Origin: an uncultured Flavobacteriaceae bacterium
GTDB taxonomy: Bacteria; Bacteroidota; Bacteroidia; Flavobacteriales; Flavobacteriaceae
Assembly: GCA_905181615.1 (NCBI GenBank)
Contig: CAJIYH010000004.1
Span: 1-64,000, forward strand
Reading direction: 5' to 3'
DNA length: 64,000 bases
The notes under the pieces were generated by a model that was not told the origin of the DNA, did no database searches, and saw nothing but the letters and a program-made list of their open reading frames with translations. Each line of letters starts with the position of its first letter. The first letter of the stretch is position 1. This document shows positions 1 to 9,373 of the stretch, piece by piece. Made by a program: the position numbers and the translations under genes.

Positions 1-2
1 GT

Positions 3-947
3 CCTTTTCATTTGGAGCCAGAAGGCGATTTGATCTGGCAAATAGGAACAGGTTATTTCGGATGTCGAACCAAAGCGGGTAATTTTTGTCCCGATACTTT
101 TGCTGAAAAAGCAAGCTTAGATTCTGTAAAAATGATAGAAATAAAAATTTCTCAAGGAGCAAAGCCAGGTCATGGAGGAATTTTACCAGCCGCCAAAAAC
201 ACCCCAGAAATTGCCGCTATTCGAGATGTTGAACCTCATACCGATGTACATTCTCCGCCCAGTCATTCTGCTTTTTCAAACCCAGCCGAATTAATTGACT
301 TTATTTCTTTATTACGTGAACGCGCTAACGGTAAACCCATTGGTATAAAACTGTGTGTTGGTAAAAAACAAGAATTTATAGACATCTGTAAAACCATGCT
401 CAAAACAGGTATTACTCCAGACTTTATAACGGTCGATGGAGGTGAAGGAGGAACAGGAGCTGCGCCGGTCGAATTTTCAAATTCTCTTGGAATGCCACTC
501 CGCGATGGACTTGCTTTTGTTCACGATACGCTGGTTGGTTTCGGTCTTAAGGATGAAATAAAATTAATAGCATCGGGTAAAATATTTACAGGATTTCATA
601 TTGCTCGCGCCTTGGCTTTAGGAGCCGATATGGTTAGCTGTGCTCGTGCTATGATGATGGCAATTGGTTGTATTCAAGCCTTAGAGTGTAATACGAATTC
701 TTGTCCGGTTGGAGTTGCTACTCAGGACAAAACTCTGATGAGCGGATTGGATGTGAATGATAAGTCTGTTCGAGTTGCAAATTTTCACAGAAAAACCCTC
801 AAAAGTTTTACGGAATTAATAGCTGCTGCAGGAGTTAACTCTCCCGAAAAGTTAGAACGAAAGCACATTAATCGCCGCATTGGAATGAACCTCATTAAAA
901 AATATGACGAGATTTTCCCTTATACAGAAAAGAATGCTTTGTTGTAA
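3..947 (+). CDS. FMN-binding glutamate synthase-family protein, C-terminal part (5' end outside window)
   Basis: Frame open to window edge; motifs AKPGHGGILPAAKN, TVDGGEGGTGAAP and NTNSCPVGVATQD typical of the glutamate synthase FMN domain. Confidence 0.9.
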   Translation, partial: PFHLEPEGDLIWQIGTGYFGCRTKAGNFCPDTFAEKASLDSVKMIEIKISQGAKPGHGGILPAAKNTPEIAAIRDVEPHTDVHSPPSHSAFSNPAELIDFISLLRERANGKPIGIKLCVGKKQEFIDICKTMLKTGITPDFITVDGGEGGTGAAPVEFSNSLGMPLRDGLAFVHDTLVGFGLKDEIKLIASGKIFTGFHIARALALGADMVSCARAMMMAIGCIQALECNTNSCPVGVATQDKTLMSGLDVNDKSVRVANFHRKTLKSFTELIAAAGVNSPEKLERKHINRRIGMNLIKKYDEIFPYTEKNALL

Positions 948-964
948 AAGCATGTGAGGTAGTT

Positions 965-1648
965 TTAAATGGTTTCTAGCAAACAGAACCCTATTTTACG
1001 TCTGGTTATGAAACCCAATTGCTCATAAAGCTTTATTGCGTTTAGATTCCGCTGGTCTACGTGGAGTATTGGTATTTTGTTATCTGCAAAGATTTTGTCA
1101 GTAGTCCTTTTCAAGAGTTGTTTTGCATAGCCTCTGTTTCTAAAATTGGGATGCGTAACCACTGCACTTACTTCGCAATAAGAATTCATTTGTATGCGTT
1201 CTCCAGAGGCAGCAATTAAATTCCCGTCGGCATAAATTCCAAAGTAAGTTCCCATCTCCGCTGTTTTTTTTCGCATAAATCCAGGCTGCACAAGGTTGAC
1301 TAAATCGAAAAGTTCTTTTTTCTGAAATTCAAATTTTAGTTCTACAATTGATTCTTTGATTTCTACTTCAAGTGGCTTGTAACTAATCATCTGATGTCCA
1401 TTCAGCTGGATTATTACTTTTGTGTTCTTACTTATTTTTGGTGGTCCGCCAACCATATAAAAACTAGTAGTAAGCTTACTATATTGATCTATTGCCAAAG
1501 GTTCATTAGATACTGCTCCAACTCCGCCAAAAGGACTGTATTCTGGTTTATAAAACTTACAACCATTAAATTCAACTGCATATTCCTTATGGGTCTCGCT
1601 TAGTGCGTACCATATGGGATTGTCTAATTTAAATTCTTCCTTAATCAT
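965..1648 (-). CDS. GNAT family N-acetyltransferase
   Basis: C-terminal acetyl-CoA-binding pattern VVTHPNFRNRGYAKQLL and NLNAIKLYEQLGF. Confidence 0.85.
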   Translation of the reverse strand: MIKEEFKLDNPIWYALSETHKEYAVEFNGCKFYKPEYSPFGGVGAVSNEPLAIDQYSKLTTSFYMVGGPPKISKNTKVIIQLNGHQMISYKPLEVEIKESIVELKFEFQKKELFDLVNLVQPGFMRKKTAEMGTYFGIYADGNLIAASGERIQMNSYCEVSAVVTHPNFRNRGYAKQLLKRTTDKIFADNKIPILHVDQRNLNAIKLYEQLGFITRRKIGFCLLETI

Positions 1649-1691
1649 CAGCTTTGGGGTATAATGAATGTTGCTAAGTTAAAAGAGTTTT

Positions 1692-1723
1692 AAAAAAAAG
1701 GCTGTCTTTTAAAAACAGCCTTT
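1692..1723 (-). terminator. Rho-independent terminator of htpG
   Basis: On minus strand AAAGGCTGT-loop-ACAGCCTTT followed by a T run, just downstream of the htpG stop. Confidence 0.85.
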
Positions 1724-1733
1724 AGAATAAAGT

Positions 1734-3617
1734 TTATTTAATTAAGTCAACACTTCGGACAATGAACTGGGTGAGTTCTTCCCCTTTTAGAAGGTTTTGA
1801 GATAATCGAGCCAAATCTAATGTCTGTTGAATTAGCCGTTCTCTCTTCTTTTCGGTTTTTGTGTTTAAAATTTGACTAACAAGCGGGTGGTTGGTGTTAA
1901 CTACCAGGGTGTGCATTTCCGGGAAATTCCCAAACATACTACCTGCACCTCCAGTTTGCTGCATCTCTTTCATTCTTCGCATAAACTCAGGCTGAGTTAA
2001 TACGAAAGGAAGTTGAGAGCTGCTAAGCGCTTCTAATTGAATGGTGTATTTTTCTTTTGGAACTACCGCTTCGATCAAAGGAGTTAGTGTTTCTTTTTCT
2101 TGATCAGATAATTTAGAAACTGTTACTTCATCTTTTTTGATGAGGTTTTCAATTGCATCACCATCTACCCTGGCAAAAGAAAGTTTATCGTTGGCACCTT
2201 CTAGTTTTTGAATCAAGTGAGGGACAATAGGAGAATCTAAGAGCAATACTTGATATCCTTTTTCTTTTGCAGCTTCAATATAGGAGTGTTGCTCGTCTTG
2301 ATTTGAAGCATAAAGAATAACGAGTTTATCGTCTTTGTCTGTTTGTAAATCTTTGACAGCTTCTTTAAGTTCATCGAAAGTAAAGTAATTTCCGTCTACT
2401 GTTGGGTAAAGAGCAAATTTGTCAGACTTTTCAAAGAACTTATCTTCAGAAAGCATTCCATATTCTATAACAACTTTAATATCATTCCACTTTTGCTCAA
2501 AAGCAGCTCTATCTTTCTTGAAAAGACTGGCTAGTTTATCAGCAACTTTTCGAGTAATGTAATTGCTTATTTTTTTGACAGCACCATCTGCTTGAAGGTA
2601 ACTTCTAGAAACGTTAAGAGGAATGTCTGGAGAATCAATTACTCCACGTAACATGGTTAAAAATTCCGGCACAATTCCTTCTACATTATCCGTTACAAAT
2701 ACTTGGTTTTGGTACAGTTGAATTCGGTCTTTCTGAATACTGAGGTCGTTACTCAGCTTTGGAAAGTATAAAATCCCGGTTAAGTTAAACGGGTAGTCTA
2801 CATTTAAGTGGATATTAAACAAGGGTTCTTCAAACTGCATTGGGTACAATTCACGATAAAATGAATTGTAATCGTCTTCTTTTAAATCTGCAGGAAGTTG
2901 TGTCCATGCAGGATTTGGATTATTGACAATATTGTCAACGGTTACTTTTTCAGCTTCTGTACCTTCGACAGCTCCTTCTGGAATAGGAAGACTTTCTTCT
3001 TTTGTTCCGAACTTAATTGCAACAGGCATGAACTTATTGTACTTGGTAAGTAATTCTGTTATTTTAGAATTTTCTAAAAATTCAACAGAATCTTCAGCGA
3101 TGTGAAGAATGATTTCAGTTCCACGTTCTGTTTTGTCATGGGGGACTAAAGTGAATTCTGGTGAACCGTCACAACTCCAATGAGCAGCAGGTTCGTCTTT
3201 AAATGATTTAGTAATCAATTCTACTTTCTCGGCAACCATAAAGGCAGAATAGAACCCTAAACCAAAATGTCCGATTATACCACTATCTGCAGCGCTGTCT
3301 TTGTATTGTTCCAAAAATTCTTCGGCACCAGAAAAGGCAACTTGATTGATGTATTTTTCAACTTCTTCCGAAGTCATTCCAATTCCTTGGTCAATGATAT
3401 GAAGCGTTTTGTTCTCCTTATCTAACTTAATTTCAATTATCGGATCTCCAACTTCTCCGGTCGGCTCTCCTAAATTGCTTAGATGCTTTAGTTTAAGAGT
3501 TGCATCGGTTGCATTGGATATTAATTCACGTAAAAATATTTCGTGATCACTGTATAAAAATTTCTTGATGAGTGGGAATATATTCTCAACAGAAACATTG
3601 ATTTTACCTTTTGACAT
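1734..3617 (-). CDS. htpG: Molecular chaperone HtpG (Hsp90)
   Basis: Hsp90 motifs LRELISNATDA, IIDQGIGMTSEEV, GHFGLGFYSAFMVA, LNVSRSYLQ. Confidence 0.98.
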   Translation of the reverse strand: MSKGKINVSVENIFPLIKKFLYSDHEIFLRELISNATDATLKLKHLSNLGEPTGEVGDPIIEIKLDKENKTLHIIDQGIGMTSEEVEKYINQVAFSGAEEFLEQYKDSAADSGIIGHFGLGFYSAFMVAEKVELITKSFKDEPAAHWSCDGSPEFTLVPHDKTERGTEIILHIAEDSVEFLENSKITELLTKYNKFMPVAIKFGTKEESLPIPEGAVEGTEAEKVTVDNIVNNPNPAWTQLPADLKEDDYNSFYRELYPMQFEEPLFNIHLNVDYPFNLTGILYFPKLSNDLSIQKDRIQLYQNQVFVTDNVEGIVPEFLTMLRGVIDSPDIPLNVSRSYLQADGAVKKISNYITRKVADKLASLFKKDRAAFEQKWNDIKVVIEYGMLSEDKFFEKSDKFALYPTVDGNYFTFDELKEAVKDLQTDKDDKLVILYASNQDEQHSYIEAAKEKGYQVLLLDSPIVPHLIQKLEGANDKLSFARVDGDAIENLIKKDEVTVSKLSDQEKETLTPLIEAVVPKEKYTIQLEALSSSQLPFVLTQPEFMRRMKEMQQTGGAGSMFGNFPEMHTLVVNTNHPLVSQILNTKTEKKRERLIQQTLDLARLSQNLLKGEELTQFIVRSVDLIK

Positions 3618-3641
3618 AATTATAATTTTTAAAAACTACTG

Positions 3642-3684
3642 TTCAAAAAAAATACCACAATGCTTACGCTGACAAATTGACATT
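3642..3684 (-). promoter_or_regulatory. Putative heat-shock promoter/operator upstream of htpG
   Basis: Minus strand AATGTCAATTTGTC-N13-TGGTATTTTTTTTGAA; same layout occurs upstream of hsp20 (32440-32482). Confidence 0.6.
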
Positions 3685-3751
3685 TTATTTTGTTTAATTT
3701 TTAATCAAAAAAGATAAACATATTGTATTTTTGCTGTAAATATATGATATT

Positions 3752-4402
3752 ATGGCTGCAACGAAAACTTCAAAATCCCCTGAAATCCTATCTATTTTCA
3801 TGGATAGTGTATTGGAACATGAAAAATTTCCACTCTCGGTTTACAAGTTTTGTAAGACGAATGAAATTGACGAGCAAGATTTTTATAAATCCTACGCATC
3901 TTTAGACACCATAAAATACCATGTTTGGCAGGTTTTTTTCGATAATACAATGGGTTTGTTACATAAAAACAAGCAATATGATTCTATGGACAGAAAGGAT
4001 CGTTTACTTACATTCTATTTTACTTTTTTTGAAGTCCTTTTATTGAACCGTAGTTATGTTTTATTTGCCCTTGAGGGGAATGAAAGCCGAATGACTAAAA
4101 TTGGACAGTTAAAAAAATTAAGAATTAGTTTTAAAAGCTTCGCTTCTGAATTGATAGAAGAAGGTAACGACAACAAAACGTTAAGCCTTGCTAAGCATCC
4201 CGTTGGATTGTTTTCTGAAGCATCTTGGGCTCAGTTACTTTTTTTTCTTAAATTTTGGTTAGATGATACCTCTCCAAATTTTGAAAAAACGGATGCCGCA
4301 ATAGAGAAGTCAATTAATGTCGCTTTTGATGTTTTTGATAACACGCAATTGGACGCAATATTTGATTTAGGTAAGTTTTTATGGAAAGAAAAATTCATTT
4401 AA
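3752..4402 (+). CDS. TetR-like transcriptional regulator
   Basis: About 216 aa, helical N-terminus resembling a TetR HTH (ILSIFMDSVLEHEKFPLSVYKFCKTNEIDEQDFYKSY); TATTTTTG box at 3726-3733 upstream. Confidence 0.65.
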   Translation: MAATKTSKSPEILSIFMDSVLEHEKFPLSVYKFCKTNEIDEQDFYKSYASLDTIKYHVWQVFFDNTMGLLHKNKQYDSMDRKDRLLTFYFTFFEVLLLNRSYVLFALEGNESRMTKIGQLKKLRISFKSFASELIEEGNDNKTLSLAKHPVGLFSEASWAQLLFFLKFWLDDTSPNFEKTDAAIEKSINVAFDVFDNTQLDAIFDLGKFLWKEKFI

Positions 4403-4406
4403 TTAA

Positions 4407-5714
4407 TTGAAAACATTAGACTATATACCAACAGGGAAACTGGAGCGTGCTGGAAAATTAGTTTCAACTGGTGTTAAAATCGGAGGAAACTATCTTAAGT
4501 ATATTGGCGAAAAAATCACTAATCCTGATGAAGCCAAAGAAAACTTTGATCAAAACAACGCCGAAGATATATACGACGGACTAAAGAGTCTGAAAGGAAG
4601 TGCACTGAAGGTTGCTCAAATGTTGAGTATGGAAAAGAACATACTTCCTGGTGCATATGTAGACAAATTTAGCTTGGCTCAATTTTCTGTTCCTCCCTTA
4701 TCAGGTCCATTAGTTCGAAAAACTTTCAATCAGTACCTTGGAAGTTATCCTGAAGAAATTTTTGATGATTTTACTTTCGAATCTATTAATGCGGCAAGTA
4801 TAGGTCAGGTTCATAAAGCAACAAAAGGTGAATTGAAACTTGCTGTTAAAATTCAATATCCTGGAGTTGCAAACAGTATCAGTTCAGATTTAGCCTTAGT
4901 AAAGCCAGTAGCAACTCGCTTATTTAACCTTAAAGGAAAAGATTCTGAAAAATATTTTAAAGAAGTTGAAAGCAAACTTCTCGAAGAAACAGATTATACA
5001 CTAGAATTAAAACAAAGTAGGGAGATAACAGAAGCTTGTTCACTAATTCCAAATCTAAAGTTCCCTACTTATTATGCAGATTTATCCTGTGATAAAATAC
5101 TAACCATGGACTGGATGGAGGGTATACACTTGTCAGAATATACTGCTCAAGGTATGGACAACAGGGAAGCTAATGTTGTAGGTCAAACCCTTTGGGATTT
5201 TTATATGTATCAAATGCATGTTCTAAAACGTGTGCATGCCGACCCCCATCCAGGTAATTTTTTGGTTGACGATTCAGGAGCTTTAGTTGCAATTGATTTT
5301 GGCTGTATTAAAGACGTGCCAGAAGATTTTTATGTTCCTTATTTTGAGTTAGCTACTTCAGAAGCGATGCAAGACCGTTCTTTTTTTATCGATAAAATAA
5401 CCACTCTTGAAATTCTAAGACCAGATGATTCGGAAGAAGACAGTGCTTATATTACTGATCTATTTCATGAATTGCTTGGTGTTTTAACCTTTCCATTTCA
5501 TAACGATACATTTGATTTTTCAGATGAACTCTTTTGGGTTAAAGTAGCCCATATGAGCGAACGCCTTTCTCAGGATGATAAATTAAAAAAATTAAATGGA
5601 AACAGAGGGTCTAAACATTTTCTTTATATAAACCGCACATTTTTTGGTCTCTATAATTTACTTCACGACCTTAAAGCAGATATCGTTGTAAATAATTACA
5701 AAAAGTTCATCTAA
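4407..5714 (+). CDS. ABC1/AarF/UbiB-family atypical kinase (TTG start)
   Basis: KxGQ-like motif LKGSALKVAQMLS, AAxxGQVHKA, VKIQYPGV, HADPHPGNFLV, AIDFGCIK. Confidence 0.92.
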   Translation: MKTLDYIPTGKLERAGKLVSTGVKIGGNYLKYIGEKITNPDEAKENFDQNNAEDIYDGLKSLKGSALKVAQMLSMEKNILPGAYVDKFSLAQFSVPPLSGPLVRKTFNQYLGSYPEEIFDDFTFESINAASIGQVHKATKGELKLAVKIQYPGVANSISSDLALVKPVATRLFNLKGKDSEKYFKEVESKLLEETDYTLELKQSREITEACSLIPNLKFPTYYADLSCDKILTMDWMEGIHLSEYTAQGMDNREANVVGQTLWDFYMYQMHVLKRVHADPHPGNFLVDDSGALVAIDFGCIKDVPEDFYVPYFELATSEAMQDRSFFIDKITTLEILRPDDSEEDSAYITDLFHELLGVLTFPFHNDTFDFSDELFWVKVAHMSERLSQDDKLKKLNGNRGSKHFLYINRTFFGLYNLLHDLKADIVVNNYKKFI

Positions 5715-5764
5715 ATCTTTTGTAGTACATTGTATTATTTATTATTTAAATTACTATTTAACTT

Positions 5765-6772
5765 ATGTATAATTCAAGAATTGTTGGCTTAGGAAAATAC
5801 CTCCCTGAAAATGTTGTGACCAATGCTGATCTGTCTAAAATGATCGACACATCTGATGAGTGGATCACCGAACGTACTGGAATTAAAGAGCGCCGACACA
5901 TCAAAAAAGGGGATGGCAATACTACAGCGACAATGGCATTGAAAGCAACTAAGATTGCTTTGGAACGTGCTAATATGGCAGCCGAGGATTTGGATTTAAT
6001 ACTTTTCGCAACACTAAGCCCAGACTATTATTTCCCTGGATCAGGTGTAGTTCTTCAAGACTTGCTTGGAATACCTGCATGTCCAGCTATGGATATTCGA
6101 AATCAATGTAGTGGATTTATCTATGCATTATCTACTGCGGATCAGTTTATAAAAACGGGGATGTATAAAAACGTCTTGGTGGTGGGTGCAGAAAATCATT
6201 CGGGTGGTTTGGATATGACTTCAAGAGGACGAGGGGTCTCTGTTATTTTTGGAGATGGAGCTGGTGCAGCAATACTAAAACGCGAAACTAATATAGAAAT
6301 AGGAATACTTTCTTCTCACATATATTCAGAAGGATCTCATGCTGAAGAACTTTCATTGATTGGACCGAGTACCAATCGTTGGGTTCCTGAAATAATTGCA
6401 GCAAACGATCCCGAAGACTTAAGCTATTATCCGTATATGAATGGACAAGTTGTTTTTAAACATGCAGTAGTTCGTTTTTCAGAAGTAATTAACGAAGGCT
6501 TACAAAAAAATAATTGGTTAGCAAGTGATATTGATATGCTGGTTCCGCATCAAGCAAACCTCAGAATCTCTCAATTCATTCAAAAGAAATTTGGACTCAA
6601 TGATGATCAGGTTTATAATAACATCATGCGATACGGAAACACGACTGCAGCATCAATTCCGATTGCTTTGACAGAAGCTTGGGAAGAAGGAAAAGTAAAA
6701 GAAGGTTCTAAGGTGGTTTTGGCTGCTTTTGGAAGTGGATTTACTTGGGGTAGCTCTATAATAGTTTGGTAA
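5765..6772 (+). CDS. fabH: 3-oxoacyl-ACP synthase III family protein
   Basis: DEWITERTGIKERRH, QCSGFIYAL, VPHQANLRI, YGNTTAASIPIAL: catalytic Cys/His/Asn regions of KAS III. Confidence 0.9.
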   Translation: MYNSRIVGLGKYLPENVVTNADLSKMIDTSDEWITERTGIKERRHIKKGDGNTTATMALKATKIALERANMAAEDLDLILFATLSPDYYFPGSGVVLQDLLGIPACPAMDIRNQCSGFIYALSTADQFIKTGMYKNVLVVGAENHSGGLDMTSRGRGVSVIFGDGAGAAILKRETNIEIGILSSHIYSEGSHAEELSLIGPSTNRWVPEIIAANDPEDLSYYPYMNGQVVFKHAVVRFSEVINEGLQKNNWLASDIDMLVPHQANLRISQFIQKKFGLNDDQVYNNIMRYGNTTAASIPIALTEAWEEGKVKEGSKVVLAAFGSGFTWGSSIIVW

Positions 6773-6774
6773 CT

Positions 6775-7155
6775 ATGAATAACTCCCAAAAAGCAACACT
6801 GATTATCGGAGCTTCTTCTAACGAGGAACGCTATTCTTATAAAGCGTTTTATAAGCTAAAAGAATCAAATCATAAGGTTTATGCTCTTGGATTTAGAGAA
6901 GGAATGTTATCCGATACTCAGATTTATACTTACCATCAAGCAACTTGGACAGATGTTGATACAGTAACACTTTATTTAGGCGCTACAAGGCAAGAGCCTT
7001 ACTTTGAATATCTTGTAAAATTAAACCCAAGGCGCGTTATTTTTAATCCGGGAACAGAGAACGAAGAGTTTGAGAATCGTTTAAAAGAAGCGGGAATTCA
7101 AACAGAACAAGCGTGTACTTTAGTGCTTCTTGCTACGAATCAATACCAGTCCTAA
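6775..7155 (+). CDS. CoA-binding protein (YccU-like)
   Basis: Rossmann start [17 protein letters not shown] and [21 protein letters not shown] at 6775 preferred over TTG at 6766. Confidence 0.8.
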   Translation: MNNSQKATLIIGASSNEERYSYKAFYKLKESNHKVYALGFREGMLSDTQIYTYHQATWTDVDTVTLYLGATRQEPYFEYLVKLNPRRVIFNPGTENEEFENRLKEAGIQTEQACTLVLLATNQYQS

Positions 7156-8586
7156 GAACGTAAATAGTCCGTTCAAAGGCAGTAATTCATACCCAATCAC
7201 ATATCCTCCTAAAGCCTCAGAATCGACACTGCCTAGCAAGCTAGTTAGACCAACAGAAGCGAAGACCACAAACCAAACATAGCGATCCTTGATTTTATAT
7301 TTTGTGAATATTCCAAAGGCAAATAGCCCTAACAAAGGCCCGTAAGTATAACCGGCAACTGTTAGCAGACTATCAATTACATTTTGATCTAAGATATATT
7401 TAAAAGCTATCACAACCAGAATAAGCAGTATGCTCATCCCAATATGGATTTTCTTTCTAAGAATTTTCTGTTTATTAATTTCTTGATTATTTATGTTTAA
7501 AAAATCAACACAAAAAGAAGTTGTGAGTGAGGTAAGTGCACTGTCTGCACTACTATATGCTGCAGCAATTAAACCTAATATAAAAGTGATTCCAACACCC
7601 AGTCCTAATTTGCCATTCAATACAATCTCAGGGAACAATAGATCTGTTTTTGGTTTTTCATCCAGAAGCGGAATTGAGATTCCTTCTCTTTCAGCATATA
7701 TATAAAGTAGTGCTCCGAGTAGCATAAAAAGTCCAGTAACAACGACCAATACTAAGCTAAAAACAACCATATTTTTCTGAGCTTCTTTAAGGTTGCGACA
7801 GCTCAAGTTTTTTTGCATCATATCTTGATCCAATCCTGTCATACAGATGGTAATGAACATACCGCCAATAAAGGATTTAAGAAAATGATTTTTAGCTAAT
7901 AGAGAGTCGGTTACTAGTACTGAATTGTATTGCTCAAATTCTTCCGACTTTAAGAAATCCATCATACTCCAACCCAATTCTTGATTGATGTATATGATTG
8001 ACAAGAATACCGCCAAAATCATTAAAGTGGTCTGAAGTGTATCTGTCCAAACTATGGTTTTAATTCCACCTCTCTGAGTATATACCCATATTAAAACAAC
8101 CGATAGTATTACGGTAACTTCAAAGGGAACATTCCAAGAGTCGAAAATAAACTGTTGCAAAACAATAGCCACTAAAAATAAACGGAAAGAAGCTCCTAAA
8201 ACTCTAGATATGAAAAAGAACAAAGCTCCTGCCTGATGACTATTCTTTCCAAACCTTGTATTTAAATATTCATAAATTGAGGTTACATGATTTTTATAAT
8301 AAACTGGCAGTAGAACATAGGCTACAACAAAATAACCCACCAGATAGCCCAAGACGACTTGGAAGTAACTGAATTGAGATTCTTCAACCCAACCTGGAAC
8401 AGAAATAAAAGTTACCCCAGAAAGAGAAGCACCAACCATTCCGAAGGCAACTAAATACCAGGAGGAATTTCGATTTGCTGTAAAAAACTCTTGATTTGAA
8501 TCTTCTTTACTGGTAAAATAAGAAATCAACATTAACACTGCAAAATAGCAGATGATAAGGGTCAGGATAAATAAGGGTGTTATCAT
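7120..8586 (-). CDS. Sodium:solute symporter family protein
   Basis: Multi-TM protein with [42 protein letters not shown]. Confidence 0.92.
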   Translation of the reverse strand: MITPLFILTLIICYFAVLMLISYFTSKEDSNQEFFTANRNSSWYLVAFGMVGASLSGVTFISVPGWVEESQFSYFQVVLGYLVGYFVVAYVLLPVYYKNHVTSIYEYLNTRFGKNSHQAGALFFFISRVLGASFRLFLVAIVLQQFIFDSWNVPFEVTVILSVVLIWVYTQRGGIKTIVWTDTLQTTLMILAVFLSIIYINQELGWSMMDFLKSEEFEQYNSVLVTDSLLAKNHFLKSFIGGMFITICMTGLDQDMMQKNLSCRNLKEAQKNMVVFSLVLVVVTGLFMLLGALLYIYAEREGISIPLLDEKPKTDLLFPEIVLNGKLGLGVGITFILGLIAAAYSSADSALTSLTTSFCVDFLNINNQEINKQKILRKKIHIGMSILLILVVIAFKYILDQNVIDSLLTVAGYTYGPLLGLFAFGIFTKYKIKDRYVWFVVFASVGLTSLLGSVDSEALGGYVIGYELLPLNGLFTFLGLVLIRSKKH

Positions 8587-8682
8587 ATTGGGCTAAAGGT
8601 ATAAAAGAAAATTTAATCAAACTTTTCAATGATTTACTCTGATTTAGTAAACACAAATGATTTATTCTGTATTTTTGTATTC

Positions 8683-9300
8683 ATGGATTTTTCTTCAAAA
8701 TTACTAGAGTTAGCTGTTAATCAAATGTCTCAATTGCCGGGTATTGGAAAGCGAACTGCATTGCGCTTAGTTTTACATTTATTAAAGCAACCAAAAGAAC
8801 AAACCGAAGGAATTGTTTCTGCATTAAGCTTATTTCGATCTGAAATTATTTTTTGCTCAGAATGCCATAATATAGCCGATACTACGATTTGCGAAATATG
8901 TGCAAATCCAAGAAGAACCGATGAGCAAATTTGTGTTGTAGAAGACATTAGAGATGTTATGGCTATTGAGAATACAGGTCAATTTCAAGGAAAATATCAT
9001 GTATTGAATGGAATTATTTCTCCTATAGACGGTATCGGGCCTCAAGATTTGACAATCACTTCTTTGGTTAAAAAAGTAAAACTAGGGAAAGTAAAAGAGG
9101 TTATTTTTGCTTTAAGCGCAACAATGGAAGGTGATACTACTATTTTTTACATCAACAAACAGTTAAAGGCATTCGAGGTTTTAATATCTACGATAGCTCG
9201 AGGAATTCCTGTTGGAGATGAATTAGAGTATGCGGATGAAGTTACCTTAGGCCGAAGTATCCTAAAACGAATACCATACGAGGATTCACTTCAAGGTTAG
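8683..9300 (+). CDS. recR: Recombination mediator RecR
   Basis: [13 protein letters not shown]-x2-C zinc finger [17 protein letters not shown], Toprim region [15 protein letters not shown] at 8683 gives the usual N-terminus. Confidence 0.96.
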   Translation: MDFSSKLLELAVNQMSQLPGIGKRTALRLVLHLLKQPKEQTEGIVSALSLFRSEIIFCSECHNIADTTICEICANPRRTDEQICVVEDIRDVMAIENTGQFQGKYHVLNGIISPIDGIGPQDLTITSLVKKVKLGKVKEVIFALSATMEGDTTIFYINKQLKAFEVLISTIARGIPVGDELEYADEVTLGRSILKRIPYEDSLQG

Positions 9301-9315
9301 TAACCTTATTTATTT

Positions 9316-9348
9316 TTGATATACTCTCTAAGAATTTTGATACCTTTG
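9316..9348 (+). promoter_or_regulatory. Bacteroidota-type promoter for the E2 gene
   Basis: TTG (9316-9318) and TACCTTTG (9341-9348), 22 nt apart. Confidence 0.6.
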
Positions 9349-9373
9349 TACCACTTAAAAAAAGCTTTAAACT

